Of a DNA stretch of 21,520 nucleotides, positions 11,809 through 19,648 are shown piece after piece. Source of the DNA: Streptomyces cyaneofuscatus (GTDB lineage: Bacteria > Actinomycetota > Actinomycetes > Streptomycetales > Streptomycetaceae); NCBI RefSeq assembly GCF_000718135.1, contig NZ_JOEM01000042.1:1-21520 (forward strand), read 5' to 3'. The position numbers and the translations under genes were made by a program. Position 1 is the stretch's first letter, and the number at the start of each line of letters is the position of its first letter. The notes beneath the pieces were generated by a model. It searched no databases. It saw only the letters and a program-made list of their open reading frames with translations, and was not told where the DNA came from.

Positions 11809-13575
11809 ATGCGCTTCACCCGCAGGAACACAGCTCTCGCCATCGTCGCCGCGGCCGCCGTAACCGCCGGCCTGCTCGTACCCGGCGCGTCCGGCGCGGA
11901 CACCGCAACCGCCGGCACCACCGACCCGAACGTCCTCGCCGTGTGTGCCGACCGCCGCCCCGGGCCGGCCGACCCGGGCGCGTACGGCATGCAGCTCGAC
12001 GGCACGTTCCGGCACCCCGCCCTCACCCCCGTCGACGAGGAATCCGACCACCCCTTCCCGGGGCGCAACGCCGCATACGACACCCGCTCGTACATCAAGA
12101 ACATGAAGGTCGAAGCGGCCTACGAGGGGGCCGACTTCACCCCCGACTACTTCCACACCTGGCAGAACGTCGTCGACTTCGACGGCCGCCGCTACCTCTT
12201 CCAGTACGACCGCTCCGAGGGCCGTGTCTACGACATCACCGACGTGCGGAAGGTGAGGGTCGTCGAGCGGATGAGCCGCGAGGACGTCGGCGGCGACGAG
12301 GCCCGAGGCAACGGAGACTGGGCGGCGCACGACTACTGGGGCGCCTCCACCGTCCAGTGGAACAAGAAGCTCAACGCCTACGTCATGGTGCAGAGCTTCG
12401 AGAGCAGGCGGCAGATCTCCGAACTCTCCGACCACCCGCCGCTCGACAAGTACAACAACCCCGACGGCGTCCGGAAGCTGCGGGAGAAGCCGGGGCTCAA
12501 GGGCTTCAAGGTGTACCGCCTCGACGGCCCGCGCAAGAAGGACTGGAAGCTCCTGGCGACCGTCTCCACCGACTCCACCCAGGCCGACCCGCTGCGCAGC
12601 GACCCGGCCGCCGCCCAGCAGGGCTCCGGCTCGATAGACGTGCCGTACTGGACGGGCGAGAAGTACATGTTCATCGCCTCCGCACCCGACGACACCTACT
12701 CCGGCACCGAGTACCCCACCAATCTCCACTCGGCCGGCTACCAGTCCTGGGACATGTCCGACCCGGCGCACCCCAGGCTCCTGGACACCTGGCACCTGCC
12801 GGGCCAGCGCACCGGCGAGGACTCGGCCTACCGGCAGAACCCGCGCTGCGGCAACCGCACCAGTTGGATGGGCGCCCGGATGCCGCTCTTCCTCCCCAAG
12901 CCCGTTGAGAAAGGCGGACGTTACGCTTTCGCCGCAATGGGCGGCTACGGCCTGACGGTCCTCGACGTCTCCGACCCGTCGAACCTCCGGACCGTGAGCC
13001 ACCTCGACCTCCCGGCGTCGGTCTCGGGCACCGAGGGCGACAACATCGACGTCTCCCAGTACGAGAAGACCGGAATGATCTACTACTCCGGCTACCCGCT
13101 CACCGAGGACTGCTACGAGCCCTACAAGGACGTCTACCAGATCGATGCCAAGGACCCGAAGAACCCCCGTGTCGTCGGCGTCCTCCCCCGCCCGATACCG
13201 CCCAAGTCGGCCGGTATCACGGACTACTGCCAGCGGCGGGGCAGCTTCGGCCCCAAGCGGACCGGCTACTACACCACCCCGGGCAAGCACGACGCCGGCA
13301 TCCTCGGCTACGGCTTCTACAACGCGGGCGTGCAGTTCTTCGACGTGTCGGACCCAGCCGACCCGGAGGTCTCAGCGTACTTCGTGCCGAAGGCGTACGG
13401 CCGCGACACGGCGGACTACGCGTACGGCAACCAGACCCACGGGGTCTACGTGGAGTGGGACCGGAACATCGCCTGGGCACTGACCAACCACGGCATCTAC
13501 GCCCTGTCGTCGAAGGTCCTGGGCAAGCCCGACCTCGACGCCCCCGCCAAGCCGTTCCGCAACAGCGAGTTCTGA
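11809..13575 (+). CDS. Secreted LVIVD-repeat beta-propeller protein, function unknown
   Basis: This 588-residue protein starts with a signal peptide (RFTRRN, hydrophobic 8-24, likely cleavage after ASGA near residue 30). Sec export is likely; RR could hint at Tat, but the usual F-L after it is missing. At least five propeller-type blades are visible: VYDITDVRK (about 140), WDMSDPAHPRLLD (about 313), GLTVLDVSDPSNL (about 380), VYQIDAKDPKNP (about 442) and VQFFDVSDPADPEV (about 506). Four cysteines remain after the signal, enough for two disulfides. It sits 45 bp behind kynU with an AAAGGA ribosome-binding site and ahead of a permease, so it is probably co-transcribed. A surface binding or substrate-processing role is possible; no catalytic motif was recognised. 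Confidence 0.85.
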   Translation: MRFTRRNTALAIVAAAAVTAGLLVPGASGADTATAGTTDPNVLAVCADRRPGPADPGAYGMQLDGTFRHPALTPVDEESDHPFPGRNAAYDTRSYIKNMKVEAAYEGADFTPDYFHTWQNVVDFDGRRYLFQYDRSEGRVYDITDVRKVRVVERMSREDVGGDEARGNGDWAAHDYWGASTVQWNKKLNAYVMVQSFESRRQISELSDHPPLDKYNNPDGVRKLREKPGLKGFKVYRLDGPRKKDWKLLATVSTDSTQADPLRSDPAAAQQGSGSIDVPYWTGEKYMFIASAPDDTYSGTEYPTNLHSAGYQSWDMSDPAHPRLLDTWHLPGQRTGEDSAYRQNPRCGNRTSWMGARMPLFLPKPVEKGGRYAFAAMGGYGLTVLDVSDPSNLRTVSHLDLPASVSGTEGDNIDVSQYEKTGMIYYSGYPLTEDCYEPYKDVYQIDAKDPKNPRVVGVLPRPIPPKSAGITDYCQRRGSFGPKRTGYYTTPGKHDAGILGYGFYNAGVQFFDVSDPADPEVSAYFVPKAYGRDTADYAYGNQTHGVYVEWDRNIAWALTNHGIYALSSKVLGKPDLDAPAKPFRNSEF

Positions 13576-13618
13576 CCCTCCCCCGTTGTCCGCCCCCGTA
13601 CAGAAGGGCCCCACCGCC

Positions 13619-15067
13619 ATGGCCTCACCCAGCGATTCCGCCCCCCTCGACCCGGCGCCCACCGACGGAGCCAGACCCGCTCCCGGCCCCGGCCCCGGCC
13701 CCGACAAGGGGCTGATCCGCTCGCTCACCCACCGGCAGACCACCATGATCGGGCTGGGCTCCGCGCTCGGCACCGGCCTCTTCCTCGGTTCCGGTTCGGC
13801 AATGTCCGTCGCCGGGCCCGCCGTGATCGTCTCGTACGTGATCGGGGCGGTCCTGGTCGCGATCATCGCCGTGCTGCTCGGCGAGATGTCCGCCGCCCAC
13901 CCCGTCCAGGGCTCGTTCGGCACGATCGCCCGCCGCTACCTGAGCCCCTGGGCCGGCTTTCTCAGCAGTTGGCTGTACTGGTTCAGCGCCGTCGTCGTCA
14001 TCGGCACCGAGGTCGTCGCCTCCGCGCTCTACATACGCTGGTGGTGGCCGGCGGTACCGATGTCAGTGGCGATCCTCGCCGTCGCGGCGATCGTCCTCGC
14101 GGTCAACGTGATCAGCGTGAAGTCCTTCGGCACCACCGAGTTCTGGCTCTCCAGCGTCAAGGTGACGGCCCTGTGCGCCTTCATCCTCTGCGCAGCCCTG
14201 CTGGTCGTCTTCGGGCTGCCGGACACCGAGGCCACCGGCTTCACCCACCTCACCGACGACGGCGGCTTCCTCCCGCACGGCCCGAGCTCGATCTGGCTGG
14301 CCATGTCCGTGGTGATGTTCGCGTACGCCGGCTTCGAGGTCGTCGCCATCGCCTCCGCCGAGGCCGCCGACCCGCAGCGCACCATACGCACCGCGATGCG
14401 CCAACTGGCCTGGCGCCTCAGCTTCTTCTACCTGCTCTCCATAACCCTGGTGCTGGCCCTGATCCCATGGCGCCGGATGGCGGACGGCGACGGCAGCGTC
14501 GAGGCGAGCCCCTTCGTCCGCGTCTTCTCCGAGATCGGCGTGCCCGCCGCCGCGACCGTCACCAACGCGGTCGTGCTCATCGCCGCCATGTCTGCCGCCA
14601 ACGCCCACCTGTACGGCGCCTCCCGGCTGCTCCACTCGCTCGGAGACAACGGCCTCGCGCCGAAGCCTCTGGCCCGGCTCAACCGCCGCGGCGTCCCGGC
14701 GGTCGCTATCGCCGCGTCCACCCTGGGCATCGCGGCCGCGGCCCTGCTCGCCTTCTACGACGTCAGCGGCCTCTTCGGCGTCATGATGTCGATCGCGATC
14801 TTCGCGGTAATGCTGGTGTGGCTGCTGATCCTGGCCTCGTACGTCGCTTTCCGACGCCACCGCGCCGCGCACCCGGAGGAGTTCACCGGTTTCTCCGTCC
14901 GGGGCGGCGACAAACTCGCGGTCGTCGCGGGGCTCGGTGTCCTCGCAGTGGCCGCGACGGCGGTGAAGGTGCCCGACATGCGGCAGGCGGCCGTCATCGG
15001 CATCGCCTTCACCCTCGCCCTCCTCGCCTGCTACGCCCTGACGGCACGGCGGCGGCGCCCCTCGTAG
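13619..15067 (+). CDS. Amino-acid permease (APC superfamily, AAT family)
   Basis: This 482-residue membrane transporter has about 12 predicted membrane segments. The APC signature lies in TM1 (MIGLGSALGTGLFLGSG), and GPAVIVSYVIGAVLVAIIAVLLGEM, FAYAGFEVVAIASAEAADP and NAHLYGASRLLHSLGDNG are characteristic of the AroP/CycA/GabP group. A 30-residue Pro/Gly-rich cytoplasmic tail precedes TM1. ATG 13619 is chosen over an in-frame TTG at 13586 because AGAAGGG lies at suitable distance. It is last in the operon, so kynurenine, 3-hydroxykynurenine or another aromatic amino acid is the likely cargo (inference). Sequence alone does not fix the substrate. Confidence 0.9.
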   Translation: MASPSDSAPLDPAPTDGARPAPGPGPGPDKGLIRSLTHRQTTMIGLGSALGTGLFLGSGSAMSVAGPAVIVSYVIGAVLVAIIAVLLGEMSAAHPVQGSFGTIARRYLSPWAGFLSSWLYWFSAVVVIGTEVVASALYIRWWWPAVPMSVAILAVAAIVLAVNVISVKSFGTTEFWLSSVKVTALCAFILCAALLVVFGLPDTEATGFTHLTDDGGFLPHGPSSIWLAMSVVMFAYAGFEVVAIASAEAADPQRTIRTAMRQLAWRLSFFYLLSITLVLALIPWRRMADGDGSVEASPFVRVFSEIGVPAAATVTNAVVLIAAMSAANAHLYGASRLLHSLGDNGLAPKPLARLNRRGVPAVAIAASTLGIAAAALLAFYDVSGLFGVMMSIAIFAVMLVWLLILASYVAFRRHRAAHPEEFTGFSVRGGDKLAVVAGLGVLAVAATAVKVPDMRQAAVIGIAFTLALLACYALTARRRRPS

Positions 15068-15084
15068 GCGGTGTCTTCAAACGG

Positions 15085-15297
15085 GATGCTGAGTGAGAGT
15101 TCATCCGGCCGTTCCTGCCCGAGTCATTGCGGGGGCGGAGGCGGCTGGACAACCGCAGGGTCCTGAACGGGATCGTGTGGAAGTTCCGGACCGGAAGGGC
15201 CTGGCGGGACCTGCGCGACCGTTACGGTCCGTAGCCCACCCTGTGTACGCCTTTTCGCAGGTGCGCGGCGGACGGGACGGTGCTTCAACCGCCTGAA
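15085..15297 (+). pseudogene. IS5-family transposase N-terminal remnant with an in-frame stop
   Basis: From 15097 the plus strand reads EFIRPFLPESLRGRRRLDN, VLNGIVWKFRTGRAWRDL, DRYGP, stop (TAG at the usual Trp), then PTLYTPFRRCAADGT before the match is lost. This is the DUF4096-like N-terminal domain of Streptomyces IS5-group transposases. The first residues (MLSE at 15086) are out of frame by a small deletion. The catalytic domain is missing. It begins only about 20 bp after the permease stop, so the operon's native 3' end has probably been trimmed. Confidence 0.8.
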
Positions 15298-15298
15298 G

Positions 15299-15317
15299 GT
15301 GCGACACGAAGTCGCAC
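15299..15317. terminator. Small perfect hairpin downstream of the operon
   Basis: GTGCGAC and GTCGCAC form a perfect 7-bp stem around ACGAA. It lies between the IS5 remnant and the inverted IS end, about 230 nt after the permease stop. It could terminate the operon transcript or be part of an IS end. There is no T run. Function is uncertain. Confidence 0.35.
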
Positions 15318-15462
15318 ACGTTGAGCCTTTTCCAAGCTGGGGGGCGTTGACCACGAGTTGGACGGTCCTGCGTAACGACGAAGCTCCTGGTAGATGGGTT
15401 CTCAACCAAGATCACCCGTGTCCGCCAGGAGCTTCGTGTGCTTGTCTACCCGTCGTCGATCG
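15318..15462 (+). repeat. Right copy of the IS end, inverted relative to 1-140
   Basis: Its reverse complement matches the first 105 bases of the window at about 90%, with a 2-nt indel and about ten substitutions, and more weakly to about 140. The same hairpin and transposase start are present. The divergence suggests two separate insertions of related elements or an old duplication, not a recent composite transposition. Confidence 0.8.
15378..15437 (+). promoter_or_regulatory. Hairpin sequestering the transposase ribosome-binding site (right copy)
   Basis: ACGAAGCTCCTGG at 15378-15390 pairs perfectly with CCAGGAGCTTCGT at 15425-15437, and the GTG start follows at once. The AGGAG ribosome-binding site is inside the stem. 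All 26 arm bases are identical to the left copy although loop bases differ, so the stem appears conserved. The role is inferred by analogy with IS10/IS50 leader hairpins. Confidence 0.7.
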
Positions 15463-15562
15463 ACCTGTCCACCCGCACCCTGCGGTTCCTGACCGGGCAA
15501 CTGACAGCCAGGCGGGAGGAGGTCGGCACGCGGTGGCGGCGGCTTCCCGCAGCGCGACAGGC
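15438..15562 (+). pseudogene. IS5-type transposase, N-terminal 41 codons only
   Basis: It reads GTG then LVYPSSIDLSTRTLRFLTG and ends at GTRWRRLPAARQA. Family members continue with a block like LLVLAHLR. Here the match is lost at about 15562, where an unrelated DNA methylase fragment on the opposite strand begins. The open frame that runs on to 16115 is therefore a chimera of unrelated pieces, not a gene. Confidence 0.7.
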
Positions 15563-15950
15563 ACGTCCCGGTATTTGGGTTCATGCGCAGGATGTCGCTC
15601 GCGGTGAGCTCGTAGGCGAGCTGCGGGATCTGCTCGGGCTGGCGAAGCTTGAAGACCATTTTGGCTGGCTCGCTGAGGTTTCCCTCGCCTCTCAGCATGA
15701 AGAGGCAGAACGCAACACGGTTGGTAACTTGAGGAAACAGCTTCTCCTCATTGTCGAAGCTGAAGATCGCTTCCAATTGCCCCTTGCGCAAAAGGTCCTT
15801 GAAGAAGTCCTGCGTAGTAGCGTCCGTAGCGATCCCCGTAGGCACGATCACCCCCGTCCGTCCCTGGGGCCCGGTCAGCGTCCGGTCCGTCTCCGTAAAA
15901 ACGGCGTACGTGTTGATGTCACCCCGCCCCGTCAGCGGGAACCGGGCGAA
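15562..15950 (-). pseudogene. DNA methyltransferase fragment (PglX / type IIG-like)
   Basis: The reverse strand reads FARFPLTGRGDINTYAVFTE, then GRTGVIVPTGIATDATTQDFFKDLL, EEKLFPQVTNRVAFCLFML, and LTASDILRMNPNTGT. This resembles the catalytic-domain end and beginning of the target-recognition region of large N6-adenine methyltransferases from BREX/Pgl or type IIG systems. The family usually goes on with a CPxFRTRxDA motif; here the match ends at the IS fragment. The N-terminal SAM-binding half is missing because a Ku fragment abuts it at about 15945-15952. About 130 codons remain, out of perhaps 1000 or more. Confidence 0.75.
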
Positions 15951-16055
15951 ACCGTCACGGTGACGGACGAGGAGCTGGAACAGATGCCGCTGCCGACGGC
16001 GAAGGCGATCGAGATCGTCGCGTTCGTCGACGCCGGCACCATCGATCCGGATGGG
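15945..16055 (+). pseudogene. Ku protein (end-joining) internal fragment
   Basis: Thirty-seven plus-strand codons read GETVTVTDEELEQMPLPTAKAIEIVAF and VDAGTIDPDG in sequence. They match the bacterial Ku core segment (VTDEDLxxLPLPTAKxIEVxxFVxxxxIDP). Both ends are abrupt: the methylase fragment joins on the left and the phosphatase fragment on the right. Streptomyces carry several ku genes, some of them on arms and plasmids. No intact copy is in the window. Confidence 0.7.
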
Positions 16056-16269
16056 GTGTCCTGGATGGCGTACGCGTCCCCACCGATGCGGGCCTCGGCG
16101 TCCGCCGCCTCGTAGCGGGCAGCTACCCGCAGCGGACCGACCTGGGTAGCGCGATCAGAGGGACCCACGTGTAGTCGATCGGCGTCAGCGCATCGCCGAT
16201 CGCCGCGACAACGATCAGCCCCAGCGGCATCCAACGCGCAGAAGGCCACCGGGCAGTCAGACGATCCAT
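16046..16269 (-). pseudogene. SpoIIE-type PP2C phosphatase, internally deleted fragment
   Basis: From ATG 16269 the reverse strand encodes MDRLTARWPSARWMPLGL followed by a hydrophobic stretch and GDALTPIDYTWVPLIALP, like the membrane N-terminus of Streptomyces SpoIIE-domain phosphatases. At about 16130 the frame changes and joins directly to LRVAARYEAADAEARIGGD and AYAIQDTPSG, the first conserved block of the catalytic domain. The intervening membrane segments and everything after DTPSG are missing. The call depends on recognising ARYEAAxAEARIGGDxYxxQDTPxG. Confidence 0.65.
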
Positions 16270-16496
16270 CCCTGGGCCCCCGCAACTATGGACGACGGCT
16301 GACCCTCCTGATCTCAGTTTCCAACCTCGTGCTTCGACCGGCAAACCAGATCCGCACAGGCGCGGAAGGGCAGGTCAGGATCAGTGAGCACCACCACCGG
16401 CGGCCGCAGACCTGCCGCCGGGTGCCGGGACTGACGAGGGTACGTCCGGCAGACCGAGCGTTTGCCGCTACGGGCGAGGCACGACCGGACCGGCCG

Positions 16497-17079
16497 TCAC
16501 GGCGCCTTGAGCAGGCTCCGCTGGTTCCCGGCGCCTTCACGGAGCTGCCGTTCGGCGGCCGCCTGGATCTCAGGGCTGGTGTGCTGCCGGGTGTTGTTCC
16601 AAGTGGCGCGGTGGGCGGCTATGCCGCGATACTCTTCCGGGGCATCCGCGCGCCGCGTCGGTGCGGCGGGTGCGGTCGGCTGCGGGACCGGTGCGGCGGC
16701 TCGCCCTGGAGGTCGGCCTTTGCGGGTGCGGGTGCCAGGACGCGCGGGATGCGGACGTTCGCCCCGCGCACTCGCTCGTTGGCCGCCGCGACCTGCTTCG
16801 GCGCGCTCCAGCGCAGCTGTGTCCCATCTGCCGGAAGGTCGGGGACGACGTCCAGGCGGCCAATCTCCGCGTCGGAGGCCACGGCCTGGACCCGCCCGGC
16901 GGCTCGGGCACTACCGCCACCAGGATGGTGTCGTAGTCGGCGAGGACGCTGCCGCCGACGGCCGGGGAGGCCACGCCGCCGTCATCATCATGCCGATCGC
17001 AGTGCCCAGCCCGAACGGCTCCCCGGCCGTCACGACGTACAACGGTGGTGATGCGCCGCTGGTGAGTGGTGGCAGCCAA
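16497..17079 (-). pseudogene. Unrecognised gene, probably frameshifted at least twice
   Basis: Three consecutive reverse-strand segments look coding but lie in different frames. The first, near 16950-16900, contains GGSVLADYDTILVAVV. The next runs about 16885-16735 and contains ASDAEIGRLDVVPDLPADG and LRWSAPKQVAAANERVRGAN. The last runs from about 16740 to TGA 16497 with KGRPPGRAAA, then ADAPEEYRGIAAHRATWNN and SPEIQAAAERQLREGAG. Together they would make one protein of about 190 residues. I do not recognise a family. The 16270-16496 stretch holds no gene that I can support. Confidence 0.4.
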
Positions 17080-17120
17080 GCCGTCGACGGCGCTGCGGAA
17101 CTCGGCGCGTATGAAGGGCT

Positions 17121-17411
17121 TTACCGATCCTTCCGGAAGAAGTCGCGGAGCTCGTCACTGCAGTCCTCCGCACCGGGTCGCTGCCGCGAGAAAGCCAGAA
17201 TTCCGTCGTTCCCGACTTCCGGCCTTGCCTTGTCCAGCTGTGCCTTGATGTCGGCGATGAACTCGCGGCACTCGGCACTGACGTGCTTCTCAGGCTGCAG
17301 GCCCGGTACTGAGGAGGCATTCAGCCCGGCAGTACCGACGAAGCCGACCACGCACAGCACGGCCCACGCGGCAACCCATGTGCGGCGGCTCATCTGTCTC
17401 GGCTTCGGCAT
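17121..17411 (-). CDS. Small membrane-anchored or secreted hypothetical protein
   Basis: This 96-residue protein starts MPKPRQMSRRTWVAAW and has one hydrophobic segment at about 12-31, either a signal peptide or an anchor. A charged domain follows with two cysteines, Cys48 (SAECREFIADIKAQLD) and Cys83 (GAEDCSDELRDFF), possibly a disulfide. Short hypothetical proteins with this layout are common in Streptomyces; I know no function. The ATG at residue 7 is an alternative start. It is apparently intact although debris surrounds it on both sides. Confidence 0.6.
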   Translation of the reverse strand: MPKPRQMSRRTWVAAWAVLCVVGFVGTAGLNASSVPGLQPEKHVSAECREFIADIKAQLDKARPEVGNDGILAFSRQRPGAEDCSDELRDFFRKDR

Positions 17412-17589
17412 CCAGACATCCTACGAGCGCGGCGGATTGCCTGTGAAAGGTGGGTAGTTGCGCTGGTCTGGCCCGCCGCCAACCACCGGGCCGGGATGCT
17501 AGACGTCGGTGGCGCGAGGGACCCGTAATCCACCCTTGGGGCCGACCAAAGCCGCATGTGACTGTCTGCTTCAGGCAGAGGCAGAAGCC

Positions 17590-17720
17590 TCCCATCTCCA
17601 GGAAGATGAACGCGGCGGGGATGTGGTGCTTGACGGCGCAGGAGCGGGCGATGTCCATGGCGAGGGTGGACTTGCCCAATCCTGCCGTCCAGCCAGATGA
17701 CAGTGACAGCACCGGCTTCA
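17590..17720 (-). pseudogene. DnaB-like replicative helicase fragment (Walker A region)
   Basis: The reverse strand reads GLGKSTLAMDIARSCAVKHH, IPAAFIFLEMG, the Walker A and following helix and strand of DnaB. Upstream in another frame AVTVI and DGR fit the usual TVIAGRPGxGKST, so a small indel breaks the P-loop. The match ends at 17590. About 45 codons survive. A phage- or plasmid-type helicase is also possible. Sequence from 17412 to 17589 shows nothing I can identify. Confidence 0.65.
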
Positions 17721-17862
17721 TCACCCTCGACACCTTGACCAGCGGCCTCCAACCCGGCCGCAGAGGATCCCGAATCCGCACCGTAGCGGGCGTTGGGGGG
17801 CCGAAATTTGGCTGTCCGGAGTAGGCGCGCTTCGGCAGACTGCCGCCCCTGAGACTCTGACC

Positions 17863-18039
17863 CTAAGGATCGCCCGAGGCGACAGCCGCGAGGGCCGCGG
17901 CCAGCTCCAGGGCGGGCCAGACGTCAGCGAGCGCGTCGCACTCCCGCTACGCCCCTTGCGTGCCTCTCGCCGACCCGAGGAGCTCGGACTGAGCGGCCAC
18001 AAGGTCATCCGGGCACGCGGCACCGATGAGGGAGGTCAT
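17863..18039 (-). pseudogene. Small hypothetical ORF interrupted by an in-frame TAG
   Basis: From ATG 18039 the reverse strand encodes MTSLIGAACPDDLVAAQSEL and LGSARGTQGA, then TAG at 17949-17947. The same frame continues RECDALADVWPALELAAALA and AVASGDP to a second TAG at 17865-17863. Both halves have normal high-GC third positions and similar amphipathic, alanine-rich character. This suggests one protein of about 58 residues with a nonsense change. Not recognised. It could also be chance. Confidence 0.3.
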
Positions 18040-18464
18040 GGGGAGCCTTACAGATCCGAAGGAGGCGAATCAGACGGATCTCAGCCAGGCTCGGTGGCGG
18101 TGTGAGGAGAAGAGGGAGGGGCGTATGAGGCAGAGCAGGATGGCTGGTGACAAAGCAGCGGGCGAAGGGGACCGATGTACAGCACCAGCTGACAAAGTAC
18201 GTGAGCTGCGGGGCCTCAGTGGCAGGTGCGAGGAGCACCGAAACGGCTGACCGAGAGCGTTGCGCAGGCACGTGCTTCTGGGACAGTGAGCATCGGATTC
18301 CGAACCCGTGGCATGCCGCGGGCGTGTGCTCTGCCGCCTTCCTTCAGAGCCGCGGGGGAACTGGTGCGAGTACGCCCTCGCGCTGCGGTACATGCCCGGA
18401 CGTTCGAACGCACAGCAACAGATCGCGCAGGCAGCACCAACCTCATCACACAGGAGGCACACCC
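18040..18464. other. Gene-poor gap upstream of the secreted protein
   Basis: No gene is supported here. An open frame continues upstream from the secreted protein (to 18147) but lacks coding character and a start signal. AGATCCG at 18052-18058 and CGGATCT at 18075-18081 form a 7-bp inverted repeat. AGGAGG at 18452-18457 is the ribosome-binding site of the gene that follows. A promoter must lie here but was not located. Confidence 0.5.
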
Positions 18465-19574
18465 ATGCACGTCCGCGCGCTACATCTGTTCGGGAGACCC
18501 GGCCGGGCCGTTCTGCTCGTTTTCGCCATGCTGGCCGCCCTGCTGGCCGCAGCCGTTCCCACCGCCACCACAGCTCAAGCGGCGGTACCCGACCGCTGGG
18601 GATTCGCGTACCTGGATAACGCAACCCCGCCTGCCGGCTACGTGCCCGACCCGTCACGGCAGTGGGGCAGTTGGACCTCGCCGTCCACCAATCCGGTCAA
18701 GGTCGACCAGATCGGCCTCGGCTCCTACGTCGTGCACTTCCCCCTGATCGGCGGACCGGGCGGCGTCGCCCACGCAACCGCCGTGAGCAGCGCTGCCCGC
18801 TGGTGCCAAATCGCCGACTGGAAGACCGTGGGATCCGGCCAGGACGTCTACGTAAACTGCTACCTCCCCAGCGGCGCACCCAGCAACTCCACCTTCACCG
18901 TTCTCTACACGAGCAGCAGCGGTCTGCCCCCGACACCGTCCGGGTCGTACGGCTATCTGAACTCGGACGGCAGCGGCACCGTCCTCGGCCAGTACAACTC
19001 CACGGGAGCCGTCAATGCGGTGAGTAAGGGCGCGACCGGTCTCTGGAAGGCGTGGCTTCCCGGTCTCGGCCTGGCCAGCTACGCCGGCAATCTCCAGGTC
19101 ACCGCCGTCGACGCGAAGCAGGGTGCGCGATGCAAGGTGTCCGACTGGTCACCCGGGACGGCGGGGCAGACCATCGTGGTCGCCTGCTACAACGCATCGA
19201 ATGTCCCCTACGACACCGAGTGGACTCTGAGCTATTCCTACCTGCGGGCGGTCCACGGGCCGGCCTTCGCCCCGAGATCTTTCGGGTACCTCTGGTACAA
19301 CGGATCACTCCCCCCTCTGACCAATTACAACTCCAGCGGAGCCACCAACACCCTCGCAGGCTCGGGAGCGCCTTTCACCGTGACCTTGCCGTCGGTGGCC
19401 GTCCCGTCGGACACCTCTCAGGTCACCGCCTACGGCAAGAGCCCCGACTACTGCGGCTTGTACGCACCCTGGGCCAGGACCAGCGGCTCTGTCGGACTCC
19501 CTGTGGCGTGCTTCGGCCCCGGCGGAGCACCGGTGAAAACGCCCTTCTTCGCCGCCTACACCTCGGCGATCTGA
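18465..19574 (+). CDS. Secreted three-repeat protein with one cysteine pair per repeat
   Basis: This 369-residue protein has a Sec signal peptide (charged start, hydrophobic 15-31, likely cleavage after TAQA at about 39). Three similar modules of about 100 residues follow, opening at 45 (WGFAYLDN), 162 (YGYLNSDGS) and 273 (FGYLWYNGS). Each ends with two cysteines: 114/132, 223/241 and 330/349, spaced 18-19 residues. Modules 2 and 3 share a YNSxGA motif (177-182 and 288-293). AGGAGG seven bases upstream fixes ATG 18465. No enzyme motif is seen. A structural, adhesion or carbohydrate-binding beta-sandwich role is possible but unproven. Confidence 0.85.
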   Translation: MHVRALHLFGRPGRAVLLVFAMLAALLAAAVPTATTAQAAVPDRWGFAYLDNATPPAGYVPDPSRQWGSWTSPSTNPVKVDQIGLGSYVVHFPLIGGPGGVAHATAVSSAARWCQIADWKTVGSGQDVYVNCYLPSGAPSNSTFTVLYTSSSGLPPTPSGSYGYLNSDGSGTVLGQYNSTGAVNAVSKGATGLWKAWLPGLGLASYAGNLQVTAVDAKQGARCKVSDWSPGTAGQTIVVACYNASNVPYDTEWTLSYSYLRAVHGPAFAPRSFGYLWYNGSLPPLTNYNSSGATNTLAGSGAPFTVTLPSVAVPSDTSQVTAYGKSPDYCGLYAPWARTSGSVGLPVACFGPGGAPVKTPFFAAYTSAI

Positions 19575-19616
19575 GCTGACTGGCTAAGCCATCCCTGTGG
19601 ACTGAACCAGGCAGCA

Positions 19617-19648
19617 ATGAGGGCCCAGGTGAAAACCCGGGCCCTCAT
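19617..19648. terminator. Strong hairpin terminator after the secreted protein gene
   Basis: ATGAGGGCCC at 19617-19626 and GGGCCCTCAT at 19639-19648 form a perfect 10-bp GC-rich stem with a 12-nt loop, 42 nt after the TGA. There is no T tract, which is usual for Streptomyces terminators. The symmetrical stem would also serve minus-strand transcripts coming from the right. Confidence 0.8.

Noticed and set aside
11695..13290. Long antisense open frame opposite kynU and the LVIVD gene (531 codons)
   Set aside because: It spans two well-supported genes on the other strand, is Val/Gly-rich without motifs, and has no start context.
13586..13618. TTG 13586 as the permease start
   Set aside because: There is no convincing ribosome-binding site and it is a rare start codon. 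ATG 13619 has AGAAGGG at a good distance.
15438..16115. Single plus-strand gene of 225 codons
   Set aside because: The open frame is a chimera: transposase start, antisense of a methylase fragment, a Ku fragment, then antisense of a phosphatase fragment.
18147..18464. Upstream start for the secreted protein
   Set aside because: The extra 106 residues have no coding character and would bury the signal peptide. AGGAGG stands directly before ATG 18465.
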